Part shown: one piece after another, positions 51,647-60,213 of the stretch | Layout: every line of letters starts with the position of its first letter | How positions within the stretch are numbered: position 1 is the first letter of the stretch | DNA from: Chitinimonas viridis | GTDB taxonomy: Bacteria > Pseudomonadota > Gammaproteobacteria > Burkholderiales > Chitinimonadaceae | Direction: 5' to 3' | Length of the DNA: 64,000 nt | Assembly: GCF_030409555.1 (NCBI RefSeq) | Contig: NZ_JAUFPU010000008.1 | Coordinates: 124,001 to 188,000 of the forward strand | Notes under the pieces: generated by a model | What the model was told of the DNA's origin: nothing | Databases searched by the model: none | The model's input: the letters and a program-made list of their open reading frames with translations, nothing else | Program-made: the position numbers and the translations under genes

Positions 51647-52420
51647 TCACGGTTGCCGCATGGCAGCCTCGGCCCGCTTGTAGTCGGCAGAGTCGCGTAC
51701 CGCGGGCAGGGCCTGCCACATTCTTTGGGCCAGCGCCTCGTCCCGGGCATAGAATGACTTGGAGAAAAGCAGGTAATAGGCGCGCTCAGTCAGCGGCGGG
51801 TAAAGCCGTTCTATGCGTGCGGTGAACTCCGGGCTGGCGGCAATGGAGGCATCGCCTTCGCTGCTTAGCAAGGCCAAGGCTACAACCCGGCCCAGCAGGA
51901 GCTTGCGCAGATTGTCATCGGCGCTGGCCGTGCCGGTGTCCACGTTCAAGCCGGCGGCCTTGAGCTGCTCAACGATGGAGTAACCGGCCTGTGCGCCCAC
52001 ATTGCCTTCTATCCCGATAAAACGCTTGCCGTCCCAGCTGGCGGGGCTGCCCTTGAGCCGGAACAGGCTGTAGCTCTCGGCACGCATGCGCAGGCTGGCG
52101 TCCGGCACACCGCCGGCCATGGGGTAGACGCCCACGTCCATGCGCTCAGGCCGGAAACTGGCTGCGACGGCACCGTCATGGCGGTTTTCGCCCAGTTCCA
52201 GCAGACAGCGCTTCCAGGGCAGGGCCAGTAGCTCGAAATGCACATTGACGCGCCCTTCCAGCAGCTTGAGCAGGGTGAAATCCAGCCCTTGACCACCCTT
52301 GACGCGCCAGGGGTAGACATCTTCCTGGTCGTAGCACAGCCGCACGGTCGTAGGTGGTGCGGCCTGTGCCGTGGTCAGCAGCAGGCTGGTCAGCAGGTTC
52401 AGCAGGCTTGAATGGCGCAT
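51647..52420 (-). CDS. Periplasmic PBPb-like solute-binding protein
   Basis: A 257-residue type II periplasmic-binding protein with a signal peptide (NLLTSLLLTTAQAA). The pattern LCYDQEDVYPWRVKGGQGLD, then LLKLLEGRVNVHFELLALPW and RFIGIEGNVGAQAGYSI fits the amino-acid binding-protein 3 family. No permease or ATPase genes lie beside it, so it may be a stand-alone sensor-type or orphan protein. The start at 52420 gives the correct signal peptide length. The ligand is unknown. Confidence 0.8.
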   Translation of the reverse strand: MRHSSLLNLLTSLLLTTAQAAPPTTVRLCYDQEDVYPWRVKGGQGLDFTLLKLLEGRVNVHFELLALPWKRCLLELGENRHDGAVAASFRPERMDVGVYPMAGGVPDASLRMRAESYSLFRLKGSPASWDGKRFIGIEGNVGAQAGYSIVEQLKAAGLNVDTGTASADDNLRKLLLGRVVALALLSSEGDASIAASPEFTARIERLYPPLTERAYYLLFSKSFYARDEALAQRMWQALPAVRDSADYKRAEAAMRQP

Positions 52421-52573
52421 GGCGGGGCCGTGGAGAGAGCTCACCTCTCTTTGTAGACGCTTTGGCGGGTAGTCGGTTCGGTTTGACTACCTAATCGGCT
52501 GCCCGGATGATCGGCGGTCTGAACTGTTCCTCGATGGACAGTCGTGCAAAACATAATGAGATCGGAGTGACCT

Positions 52574-54142
52574 GTGTTTGAGCGAAATCGTCGTTACCTG
52601 GCCTGTCTGGCTGTCTTGAGCCTGGCTGCCTGCGGCGGAGGTGGTGGCGGTGGAGACGGGGGTGGCACTACCACCCCACCCACCACCCCGACCCGCCCAG
52701 TGCTGGATCCTACCTACCGCGCCAGCGGCCGCGCTGCCGCTGGTGACACCTTTGTCCACCTGTTTGAGTGGAAATGGACCGACATCGCCAGCGAGTGCGA
52801 AACCCAGCTGGGGCCCAAGGGCTACAAGGCGGTACAGGTGTCGCCGCCGCAGGAGGACATACAAGGCAGCCAATGGTGGACCCGCTACCAGCCGGTGAGC
52901 TACAGCATAGGCCTGAGTCGCTCGGGCAGCAGTACCGAGTTCGTCGATATGGTGAACCGGTGCAAGGCTGTGGGGGTGGGTATCTATGTGGATGCCGTGA
53001 TCAACCATATGTCGGCCGGTAGTGGTACCGGCCGCATTGGTACGGTCTATGGTAAGTACAGTTATCCGGGCCTCTATACCCAGGCGGATTTCCATCCGGC
53101 CTGCGCCATCAACAACTACCAGAGTGCCGCCAATGTGCAGGATTGCGAGCTGGTAGGCCTGGCCGATCTCAAGACGGACTCCGCCACCGTGCAGCAAAGG
53201 ATTGCGGACTACCTGCTGGCGCTGTCACGCCTGGGCGTTGCAGGTTTTCGCTTGGATGCGGCCAAGCATATCCAGCCGGTTGAGCTTAACGGGGTGATCA
53301 GCAAGGTCAACCAGGCGCTGGCGGCAGAAGGCCGGGCCTTGCCTTATTATTTTGCCGAGGTGATCGATTACGGCGGTGAGGGCGTCACCGCCCGCGATTA
53401 CTTTGGCCTGGGTTACAGCACGGCCGGGGCCATGGATATCACCGAGTTCAAGTTCCGTGGCATAGGCGACAAGTTCCTGGGGACAGGAGGCCAGAAGCTG
53501 GCGCAACTCAACCCTAATGGTGCCAGCGGCAGCCAGTTCTCCGAGACCGCCTGGGGGCTGATGCCGGCTGACAAGGCGGTGGTGTTTGTGGAAAACCACG
53601 ATAGCCAGCGAGAGGGCGGGATTTCCTACCGGGACGGCGCGGCTTACCGGCTGGCCCATGTCTGGATGCTGGCGCAGCCTTACGGCTATCCGTCGGTCAT
53701 GTCCAGCTATGGCTTTGACCGTAACAGCCAGGCTGGGCGCGATGCGGGCCCGCCCGCACCGGCCGCCTGCGCCAGTGCTCTTGAGGCCGCCAGCGTGGGT
53801 AGCTGGGTGTGCGAGCATCGTGATCCATTGATTGCCAATATGGTGGCTTTCCGCCGCGCCGTTGCCGGTGCCCCGGTGGCGAACTGGTGGGACAACGGCG
53901 GCAATGCCATTGCCTTCTCGCGTGGCGACAAAGGTTTTGTGCTCATCAATCGCGAAACGGCCGACCTCAACCGCAGCTTTGATACCGGCTTGCCGGCTGG
54001 CAGCTATTGCGATGTGCTGGCGGGTGGCAAGCAGGCGGGCACCTGCCTGGGCCGCGTCGTAGTGGTGGGGGCGGACGGCAAGGCCAGCCTGAACCTTGGC
54101 GGCAATGCTGCCGTGGTGCTGCAGGCCGGTATCAGGCTGTAG
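52574..54142 (+). CDS. Alpha-amylase lipoprotein, GH13
   Basis: A 522-residue GH13 amylase. It has a GTG start with GGAG 6 nt upstream, a lipobox ending LAAC at residue 20, and a long glycine-rich spacer (GGGGGGGDGGG). The sequence HLFEWKWTDIASECE and the YKAVQVSPPQE element are those of the animal/actinobacterial-type amylase branch. Catalytic residues are Asp228 (GFRLDAAKH), Glu262 (FAEVID) and Asp343 (VENHDSQ). It hydrolyses alpha-1,4 glucans at the cell surface or outside. It overlaps the convergent DUF455 gene by 11 bp. Confidence 0.93.
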   Translation: MFERNRRYLACLAVLSLAACGGGGGGGDGGGTTTPPTTPTRPVLDPTYRASGRAAAGDTFVHLFEWKWTDIASECETQLGPKGYKAVQVSPPQEDIQGSQWWTRYQPVSYSIGLSRSGSSTEFVDMVNRCKAVGVGIYVDAVINHMSAGSGTGRIGTVYGKYSYPGLYTQADFHPACAINNYQSAANVQDCELVGLADLKTDSATVQQRIADYLLALSRLGVAGFRLDAAKHIQPVELNGVISKVNQALAAEGRALPYYFAEVIDYGGEGVTARDYFGLGYSTAGAMDITEFKFRGIGDKFLGTGGQKLAQLNPNGASGSQFSETAWGLMPADKAVVFVENHDSQREGGISYRDGAAYRLAHVWMLAQPYGYPSVMSSYGFDRNSQAGRDAGPPAPAACASALEAASVGSWVCEHRDPLIANMVAFRRAVAGAPVANWWDNGGNAIAFSRGDKGFVLINRETADLNRSFDTGLPAGSYCDVLAGGKQAGTCLGRVVVVGADGKASLNLGGNAAVVLQAGIRL

Positions 54143-54947
54143 TGCCGCGCCCTGCGTAGTCGAGCAGGGCGTCGAGTTCTGCCATCTCGAAGCCCGCCTG
54201 TAGGCGGGCTTCGACATTCAGCTCGCCTATGCTGCGCGAGATGTCGAAGTCCTCCAGGTATTGGCGGAAGGTGGCGATGGGGTCCAGCCCACGTTGCGCG
54301 CAGGCCCAGCGGAACCAGCGATTGCCTATGGCCACATGGCCCACTTCGTCGCGGAAGATGATGTCCAGTATGGCGACGGCCCTGGGGTCGCCTGCCGCCT
54401 GTAGGCGGGCCTGCATGCCTGGGGTGACATCCAGTCCACGGGCTTCGAGCAGGCGTGGCACCAGGGCCATGCGGGTCAGCATGTCGCCAGCTGTCTTCTC
54501 GGCCATGGTCCACAGGCCATTATGTGCCAGAAAATCGCCGTAGCGATGGCCCAGCGTGGCCAGGTGGTCTGCCAGCAGACCAAAATGGCCGGCCTCCTCG
54601 GCAGCAACCTGCAGCCAGTCCTGGTAGTACGCGCGCGGCAGGCCAGGAAATCGACAAGCCGCATCCAGTGCCAGATTGATGGCATTGAACTCAATATGGG
54701 CAATGGCATGGATCAGCGCGGCGCGGCCCGCAACCGTACCCAGGCGGCGGCGCGGTACGTCCAGCGGGGCAACCAGTTCTGGCCTGGCGGGCCTGCCTAC
54801 CGTCTCGGGCGGCGCTTGGTGGGGGCCGCTGTGATCCAGCCGTCCACCCTGCCAGTCTGCCCACAATGCCTGGGCCATGCGGGCCTTGGCATAGGGGTCG
54901 GATTCCGCCAGGGCAGTGTGGAGGGCAGGGTAGAGCGATGTAGCCAT
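54132..54947 (-). CDS. DUF455 ferritin-like protein
   Basis: A 271-residue protein of the DUF455 family. The ferritin-like diiron motif set is visible: HIEFNAINLALDA, EEAGHFGLLADHL and DEVGHVAIGN. A role in metal or redox chemistry is suggested by the fold but not proven. Its start codon overlaps the stop of the upstream DUF1653 gene (54947), so the two are co-translated. It is convergent with the amylase. Confidence 0.85.
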   Translation of the reverse strand: MATSLYPALHTALAESDPYAKARMAQALWADWQGGRLDHSGPHQAPPETVGRPARPELVAPLDVPRRRLGTVAGRAALIHAIAHIEFNAINLALDAACRFPGLPRAYYQDWLQVAAEEAGHFGLLADHLATLGHRYGDFLAHNGLWTMAEKTAGDMLTRMALVPRLLEARGLDVTPGMQARLQAAGDPRAVAILDIIFRDEVGHVAIGNRWFRWACAQRGLDPIATFRQYLEDFDISRSIGELNVEARLQAGFEMAELDALLDYAGRGTTA

Positions 54948-55219
54948 CAGCCGGCCTTGGCTGCCCGCCGCTTGGCCTTGGCCTCGTCTACCGCCGCCTG
55001 TGCAGCAGCACGGTCGCCTTGCATGGCGGTGGTCACTTCGGTGGCCGAGATAGGCGTGAAGCGGCTTTCGAATTCCTGCCGGTCACGTACCCAGAGGCCT
55101 TGCTCAAAGGGCCAGAGGTGTTCGTAGACGACCACGTCGCCGGTGGTATCAGCCGAGCGGGCGTGGGCGACAAAGCGGTAGAGGCCGCCATCGGTATGGC
55201 GATAGTGCAGATGGGACAT
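54947..55219 (-). CDS. DUF1653-family small protein
   Basis: A 90-residue protein. HYRHTDGGLYRFVAHARSAD, then VVVYEHLWPF and WVRDRQEFESRF match DUF1653 (a beta-barrel fold). The function is unknown. It overlaps DUF455 by one base. Confidence 0.8.
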   Translation of the reverse strand: MSHLHYRHTDGGLYRFVAHARSADTTGDVVVYEHLWPFEQGLWVRDRQEFESRFTPISATEVTTAMQGDRAAAQAAVDEAKAKRRAAKAG

Positions 55220-55301
55220 GATATGGACCTTGGGGCAAAGTGCCGCATTTTATCGCTTGCCGTGGTATATGGTGCCGATCTTGCGATAAAGAAAGGTAAC
55301 T

Positions 55302-55892
55302 ATGGGTTTGCTTGAGCAACTACAGTCCATGACCCTGGCCGAAGTGGCGGGTTTTGGACTGACCCTCTCCGCCATCTGGCTGGCCGCCCGCAACCATAGG
55401 CTGACCTGGCCGCTGCAGATGCTGGCAGGCGTGCTGTATATCTGGCTGTTCTGTAGCGTCAACCTGTTTGGCGAGGCCGCCCTGAACGGCCTGTACGTGG
55501 TATTGGCCGCCTATGGCTGGCGCGCCTGGCGCCGTGGCGATGCGACGCCCTCCCTGCCCATCACCCCTATGAACCGGCGAGATTACGCCGTGCTGCTGGG
55601 CCTGGGCGGTGCGGGTACGGTGCTGGTGGCGCAGCTGCAGCTGAGTTTTCTGCCTACCGATCTGCCCTGGCTGGATTCCACCGTCTTTGTCTTTGGCGTA
55701 TTGGCCCAATGGCTGCAAGCCCGGCGCAAGTTGCAGAACTGGCTGCTATGGATAGCCCTGGATATCCTGGCTGCGGGTATCTATCTCCATAAGGATCTGC
55801 ATATCACCGCCTTGCTGTATGTCCTGCTGGCGGGCTTGGCGGCCTATGGCTGGCTTGATTGGCGCAAGCGCCTGGCCCAGGGCGGCGTGTGA
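55302..55892 (+). CDS. pnuC: Nicotinamide riboside transporter PnuC
   Basis: A 196-residue membrane protein of the PnuC family with about seven membrane segments. The motif NGLYVVLAAYGWRAWRRG near the middle is typical. It imports nicotinamide riboside. It is followed by a NadR-type kinase gene 3 bp downstream that phosphorylates the substrate, which supports the assignment. No known pnuC-type riboswitch is recognised in the 82 bp upstream. Confidence 0.92.
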   Translation: MGLLEQLQSMTLAEVAGFGLTLSAIWLAARNHRLTWPLQMLAGVLYIWLFCSVNLFGEAALNGLYVVLAAYGWRAWRRGDATPSLPITPMNRRDYAVLLGLGGAGTVLVAQLQLSFLPTDLPWLDSTVFVFGVLAQWLQARRKLQNWLLWIALDILAAGIYLHKDLHITALLYVLLAGLAAYGWLDWRKRLAQGGV

Positions 55893-55895
55893 GCC

Positions 55896-56435
55896 ATGCG
55901 CAAGATTGCGGTAGTGGGTGCCGAGTCATCCGGTAAAACGACATTGAGCCAGGATCTGGCGCAGGCACTGGATGCGGCTTGGCTGCCCGAGTATGCGCGG
56001 CATTATCTGGCAACACGCGCGACCGTCGCTTATGGCCTGGCGGATGTCGTGGCTATTGCGCAGGGTCAGCTGGCTGGCGAGGTCGAGCCGCGGCGTTGGC
56101 AGGGCAGCGACCGGAGCGACTGGCTGGTGTGCGACACCAACGCACTGGTTTGCATGATCTGGGCCGAGGTGCGTTTTGGGCATTGCCCAGCAACAATTCG
56201 AGCCTGCTGGCAAGCCGATGACTATGTGCTGCATGTGCTGCCCACGCCCGATATCGCCTGGGAGCCCGACCCATTGAGAGAGAATCCCGAGGACAGAGAG
56301 GCCTTGTTTGCACGCTATCGCGATGCCTTGATGCAGGCTGGCGCCGCCCATATCGTGGTACAGGGCAGCCCGGCGGCGCGGGTACAGGCCGTGCTGGCTG
56401 CGTTGGGGCTGCCATCTTCGCCAAGCCCCGTCTAA
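55896..56435 (+). CDS. NadR-type nicotinamide riboside kinase
   Basis: A 179-residue P-loop kinase. Walker A is VGAESSGKTTLSQ at residues 7-19, followed by PEYARHYLATR, as in the kinase domain of NadR. It lacks the HTH and adenylyltransferase domains of full NadR, so it is a stand-alone kinase making NMN from nicotinamide riboside. It follows pnuC by 3 bp. Confidence 0.9.
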   Translation: MRKIAVVGAESSGKTTLSQDLAQALDAAWLPEYARHYLATRATVAYGLADVVAIAQGQLAGEVEPRRWQGSDRSDWLVCDTNALVCMIWAEVRFGHCPATIRACWQADDYVLHVLPTPDIAWEPDPLRENPEDREALFARYRDALMQAGAAHIVVQGSPAARVQAVLAALGLPSSPSPV

Positions 56436-56441
56436 GGTTGG

Positions 56442-56477
56442 CAGCCCCCTTGGTGCGTTGCACAGGCTAGGGGGCTG
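56442..56477. terminator. Bidirectional hairpin after the nadR-like gene
   Basis: AGCCCCCT at 56443-56450 pairs with AGGGGGCT at 56469-56476 with an 18-nt loop. It lies between convergent genes. The long loop makes it a moderate call. Confidence 0.45.
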
Positions 56478-56491
56478 GCCAGTAGGTTGTA

Positions 56492-57724
56492 TCAGAACCA
56501 ATAGCCAAAGCTGAGGCTGAATCCCTTGGCGTGTGGCGCGCGGATATAGCTCAGACCGCCGCGCATGCTGCTGGTGCGGGCATTGGCGGCCCGCTTGCTG
56601 CCAAAGGTGACGCTGACCTCCTGTTGATTGCGGTTGAACAGGCGGGTGCCGGTATAACGGGTATCGACCAGGGCGTATTCCCAGGTCACCGGCTCGTCAC
56701 CCAGCATCATGGTGGAGTTTTGCTCGATCAGCACCCCGTTGCGGAATACCGTGTTGCGTATGTCGGGGTCGTAGGCGACATCGTTGACCTTGAGCTTGAG
56801 CGCTTTGTAGAAGCCCACCATATTGCCGATGGTGAAGCTGAAGTCCTTGCCAGGTATCACATAGCTGCTGGTAATGGTGGCATTGCCCATGGCCACGCCA
56901 GAGCCCAGATCGGGCGAGCCGGTGGCGCGCAGGCCACCCGTGAAGGCCAGATACCATTGCTCCGATATCGGGCCGCGATAGGTCAGCGACATCCCCACGT
57001 CGTAGGCCTTGGCGCCTTCCACATCGGTCTGTGCCAAGGGCACGTAGATGGTCAGCTCACGGCCAGGTGTTTCGAACTGGCGGGAGTAGGACAAGGGTAG
57101 GCTGGCAGCATCGCTATCCATATCTCGTGGATTGCTTACGCCATTGGCTACCAGCTTGGTATAGCTGGGCATGAACCCTACCAATCCACTGGGCTTGTCG
57201 GCCTTGCCACTGGCCTGGCTGGGGCTGACCAGGCCAAGACCGTAGTCTTGCGCCGCACCACGGCTCATCATGCTGTTGGGGTTGCCGGCCACCGGGTCTA
57301 CCGGTGAGGTTTCGACCAGCGCCCGCTGCAGCCGCGACAGCAGATCCGGGTTCTTCTTGAAATACTCCTTCAGCAAGTCCTCGCTGGCATTGCGGCTTGC
57401 CCCCTGGAAGGTCTGGCTCAGGTTGAGCACCGGGATATCCAGTCGCAGCAGGGTACTGCCTTGGGTCGGATAGGCCAACAACATGTTCACACCACGGAAA
57501 TCCAGCTTCAGGCTGGCCGTTTCGGTACCGTTGTAGCTGGCGATCAACGCGCGCATGCCGGCATCGGTGGTGGCGGCCAGGGCATCCTCGGCCGTGTCGT
57601 ACTGGCGGGATTGAGTCTGGCCATTCACGGTGGCGGTGATATCGAATACCCCGGCCCAGGCGACGGGGGCTGCCAGGGCCAGGCCAAACAGGCAACTGCG
57701 GACGATATGACGGTGTCTCTCCAT
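56492..57724 (-). CDS. Outer-membrane-type beta-barrel protein, unknown
   Basis: A 410-residue protein with a signal peptide (SCLFGLALAAPVAWA). After an N-terminal domain of about 130 residues, the rest has alternating beta strands and ends GFSLSFGYWF, with a C-terminal Phe as in outer-membrane barrels. No named family is recognised. A role in the envelope is inferred from architecture. It is convergent with pnuC-nadR. Confidence 0.6.
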   Translation of the reverse strand: MERHRHIVRSCLFGLALAAPVAWAGVFDITATVNGQTQSRQYDTAEDALAATTDAGMRALIASYNGTETASLKLDFRGVNMLLAYPTQGSTLLRLDIPVLNLSQTFQGASRNASEDLLKEYFKKNPDLLSRLQRALVETSPVDPVAGNPNSMMSRGAAQDYGLGLVSPSQASGKADKPSGLVGFMPSYTKLVANGVSNPRDMDSDAASLPLSYSRQFETPGRELTIYVPLAQTDVEGAKAYDVGMSLTYRGPISEQWYLAFTGGLRATGSPDLGSGVAMGNATITSSYVIPGKDFSFTIGNMVGFYKALKLKVNDVAYDPDIRNTVFRNGVLIEQNSTMMLGDEPVTWEYALVDTRYTGTRLFNRNQQEVSVTFGSKRAANARTSSMRGGLSYIRAPHAKGFSLSFGYWF

Positions 57725-57840
57725 GATATGCCTCCTGCTGCAGTGTGGTTATTGGATAACACCGGTATGGTCGAGCGCCGACGGCGATGGCAAGGCCGAT
57801 TTGGGCTTAAGGCGATGATCGGTAGTCGCTTGTTGCGCAA

Positions 57841-57866
57841 AAGAAAAAGCGGCCAGAAGGCCGCTT
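57841..57866 (-). terminator. Intrinsic terminator of the M14 peptidase gene
   Basis: AAGCGGCC at 57847-57854 pairs with GGCCGCTT at 57859-57866, followed on the minus strand by TTTTTCTTTTG-type T-run. Confidence 0.9.
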
Positions 57867-57881
57867 GGTGGGTTTGCAGTA

Positions 57882-59033
57882 TCAGCGTAGCTGGTCTAGC
57901 ACGGCCAGGATGGGTTGCAGCACGCCGGCCCCCAGCTTTTTCGAGCGCTCGCCGCTCCAGCCGTATTCTTCGTCTGGCAGGTTGGCGTTGTCCTTGAACG
58001 GCATTTCTATGGTGTAGGACAAGCAATCGAAGTTCTGTCCCACCCAGTTGGTCGCCAGGGTGAGGTTGCCTTCGCCGGCCTTGTCGCGCTCGTAGCCAAA
58101 CTTGTCCTGGAAGTCTGGGCTGGCGCTGATCCAGGCTTGCTTGAAGGCGTTTTCCAGTGCTTCCAGCCTGGGTGTGTAGCCGGGGTTGCCTTCGCAGCCG
58201 GCCACGAAATTGTAGGGCAGGGCTTCGTCGCCATGGGCGTCGAGGAAGAGGTCGACACCGGTAGCCTGCATCTTCTGGCGTACCAGCAAGACTTCGGGCG
58301 AGCGTTCCAGCGTGGGGTTGCCCCATTCGCGATTGAGGTTGGCACCGGCGGCATTGGTGCGCAGGTTGCCACGGGCGGCGCCGTCGGGGTTCATATTGGG
58401 CACCACATGGAACACACACTGGCCTAGCAGCACCCGGCTGACCGGGTCGTCGCTGTCCACCAGGCGCTCCAGGAAGCCTTCCACAAACCATTCGGCCATG
58501 GTCTCGCCTGGGTGTTGGCGGGCAATCAGCCACACCTTCTTCTTCTGCGCCAGCGGCGTGGTGCTTTCTTCATCGGTGATGCGCAGCAGGGTCATGTCGC
58601 GGCCATCCAGCGTCTGGCCCAGGTGCTCGACCTCGACTTTGTCTGATTCGGTAGCAAAGCCGATCAGATCGAGGTGGCGCTCGTACGAGTAGGGTTCGAA
58701 ATAGGCAAAGTAGACGCTTTGTGCCAGCGGGGTGAGCTGGGTGGTCATCACCTGGCCATCAAAGCTGGTGGGCAGGCGGAACCAGTGCTGGCGGTCGTAG
58801 CTGGCCACCACACGGTAGTCGGGCCACCCCTTGGGGTAGGCGCTGCTGCCTGCATTGAGAAAGCGCATGCTGACGGGCAGGCCGGCGGCGCCCTGCAGGC
58901 GGAAGTGGAACCACTGGGCGAATTCGCTGGCGTTGTCGGGCTTGATTTTGAGCTGGATATCGCGATGATCGGCCAGGCTGACCACCTCGATGGCGCCGGA
59001 ATCGAAAGCGGTGGAGATATGCAGTTGGGTCAT
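57882..59033 (-). CDS. M14-family zinc carboxypeptidase (cytosolic-carboxypeptidase-like)
   Basis: A 383-residue cytoplasmic peptidase with no signal peptide. Zinc ligands are His174 and Glu177 (RQHPGETMAEW) and His267 (LFLDAHGDE); Glu343 in YTIEMPF is the catalytic base. The N-terminal beta domain of about 130 residues (AQWFHFRLQGA, then PYSYERHLDL) is that of the cytosolic carboxypeptidase (CCP, M14D) type, which removes C-terminal residues, in eukaryotes glutamates. The bacterial substrate is unknown. The terminator at 57841-57866 follows. Confidence 0.9.
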   Translation of the reverse strand: MTQLHISTAFDSGAIEVVSLADHRDIQLKIKPDNASEFAQWFHFRLQGAAGLPVSMRFLNAGSSAYPKGWPDYRVVASYDRQHWFRLPTSFDGQVMTTQLTPLAQSVYFAYFEPYSYERHLDLIGFATESDKVEVEHLGQTLDGRDMTLLRITDEESTTPLAQKKKVWLIARQHPGETMAEWFVEGFLERLVDSDDPVSRVLLGQCVFHVVPNMNPDGAARGNLRTNAAGANLNREWGNPTLERSPEVLLVRQKMQATGVDLFLDAHGDEALPYNFVAGCEGNPGYTPRLEALENAFKQAWISASPDFQDKFGYERDKAGEGNLTLATNWVGQNFDCLSYTIEMPFKDNANLPDEEYGWSGERSKKLGAGVLQPILAVLDQLR

Positions 59034-59139
59034 GGGCGTACTCTGGGCTATGCCGCCGCAGCGGCAGGTTGGACGCGCAGAGTTTAGCGATTACCGCGAC
59101 GAATTGCTGTTTATATCGTTTGGCCCGGCGCGATGGCCA

Positions 59140-59592
59140 TCAGATGGCATCGCTACGGAAATTCCGCCGGTATTTCACGAACCCGCGCTTGCGCTCACCA
59201 TCGTAGCCCTGTGCAGCAAAGAAGCGATGGGCATCGAGGCGGCTGGCGGTGCTGAGCAGCATGATCTTGGAGCAATCGCGCGCCAGGCAACGCTGCTCTA
59301 CTTCGGCCAGCAGCAAGGCGCCTATGCCCTGGCCGCGCGCGCTGGCGGCGACTACCAGGTTCTCCAGCAGGGCATAGGGCTGGCGGGCGTACATGGTGTC
59401 TGGACAGAATTGCAGGTGGACAGTTGCCAGCAGGCGACCTTGGTGCTCGACCACCAGCAGGCCCTGGTCGGGGTTGCCGGCCAGATGTTCTATCTGTTCC
59501 GGCAGCACCGTGATGGCTGGGTCGTCTACCAGTTCATGGTAGAGCGAGGCGATGGCGCTAGCATCGGCGGCTTGGGCTAGGCGTATGTGCAT
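59140..59592 (-). CDS. GNAT-family N-acetyltransferase
   Basis: A 150-residue GNAT protein. Motif A is in ENLVVAASARGQGIGALLL and motif B in STASRLDAHRFFAAQGY, with DASAIASLYHELVDDP at the N-terminus. The start at 59592 is preferred over 59673 because the protein then begins at the first beta strand (MHIRLAQ). The substrate is unknown. Confidence 0.88.
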   Translation of the reverse strand: MHIRLAQAADASAIASLYHELVDDPAITVLPEQIEHLAGNPDQGLLVVEHQGRLLATVHLQFCPDTMYARQPYALLENLVVAASARGQGIGALLLAEVEQRCLARDCSKIMLLSTASRLDAHRFFAAQGYDGERKRGFVKYRRNFRSDAI

Positions 59593-59716
59593 GGTAGTGG
59601 GGAGCGGCCAGGGGCGTATCAAGTCTAGGTGGCTGGCACGCAAGCAGGCTGTCGGCCAGCGCCTGCATGACATCGGTGCGTTGGCCTGTTGTGCCCGCCG
59701 TTGCGGAGCGCGGTAT

Positions 59717-60118
59717 TTACTCTTCTACCTTGCCATCCAGATAGACCCAGCGGCCCTTGTAGCGGACGAAGCGGCTTTTCTCAGCCACCTTGGCGGCCTT
59801 GCCGCCTATCTTGTACTTGGCGACGAATTCCACCGTACCTTCTTCGTCATCCGGGCCGCCGGCTTCGCTGCCCTTGATGGTCAGGCCTACCCATTTGGCA
59901 GAGTCATCCTTGAGGTTGAGGTCGTCCGGGCGGGTATCGGGGTGCCAGCTATAGAGCAGGTAATCGGCCTTCTTCATGACATAGGCGCTGTAACGCGAAC
60001 GCATCAGTGCCTCGGGATTGCGGGCGCCTTCTTTTTCCATATGGAGCATGAAGCAGCATTCCTTGTAGGGCTTGCCGCTACCGCAGGGGCAGTCTGTGGG
60101 GAACTCGTGTTTGGACAT
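59717..60118 (-). CDS. YchJ-family protein with SEC-C zinc motif
   Basis: A 133-residue protein. An N-terminal SEC-C zinc-binding motif reads CPCGSGKPYKECC, and the body (YSAYVMKKADYLLYSWHPDT, WVGLTIKGSEAG) is the YchJ NTF2-like fold. The role is unknown; SEC-C motifs often mediate protein contacts. The start at 60118 is chosen for the SEC-C position. It lies downstream of roxA on the same strand. Confidence 0.88.
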   Translation of the reverse strand: MSKHEFPTDCPCGSGKPYKECCFMLHMEKEGARNPEALMRSRYSAYVMKKADYLLYSWHPDTRPDDLNLKDDSAKWVGLTIKGSEAGGPDDEEGTVEFVAKYKIGGKAAKVAEKSRFVRYKGRWVYLDGKVEE

Positions 60119-60213
60119 GATGCATTCCTGATGGGTGGTGCACGATGACGGTGCGATGGTCATCGTGTCGGGTAAAGTGGGCGTGGAGTTGGTAGGGTCG
60201 GCTTTGTCGTGGC

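Noticed and set aside
55220-55301. An NAD-type or other riboswitch ahead of pnuC
   Set aside because: The 82-bp leader is too short and shows no recognisable aptamer core.
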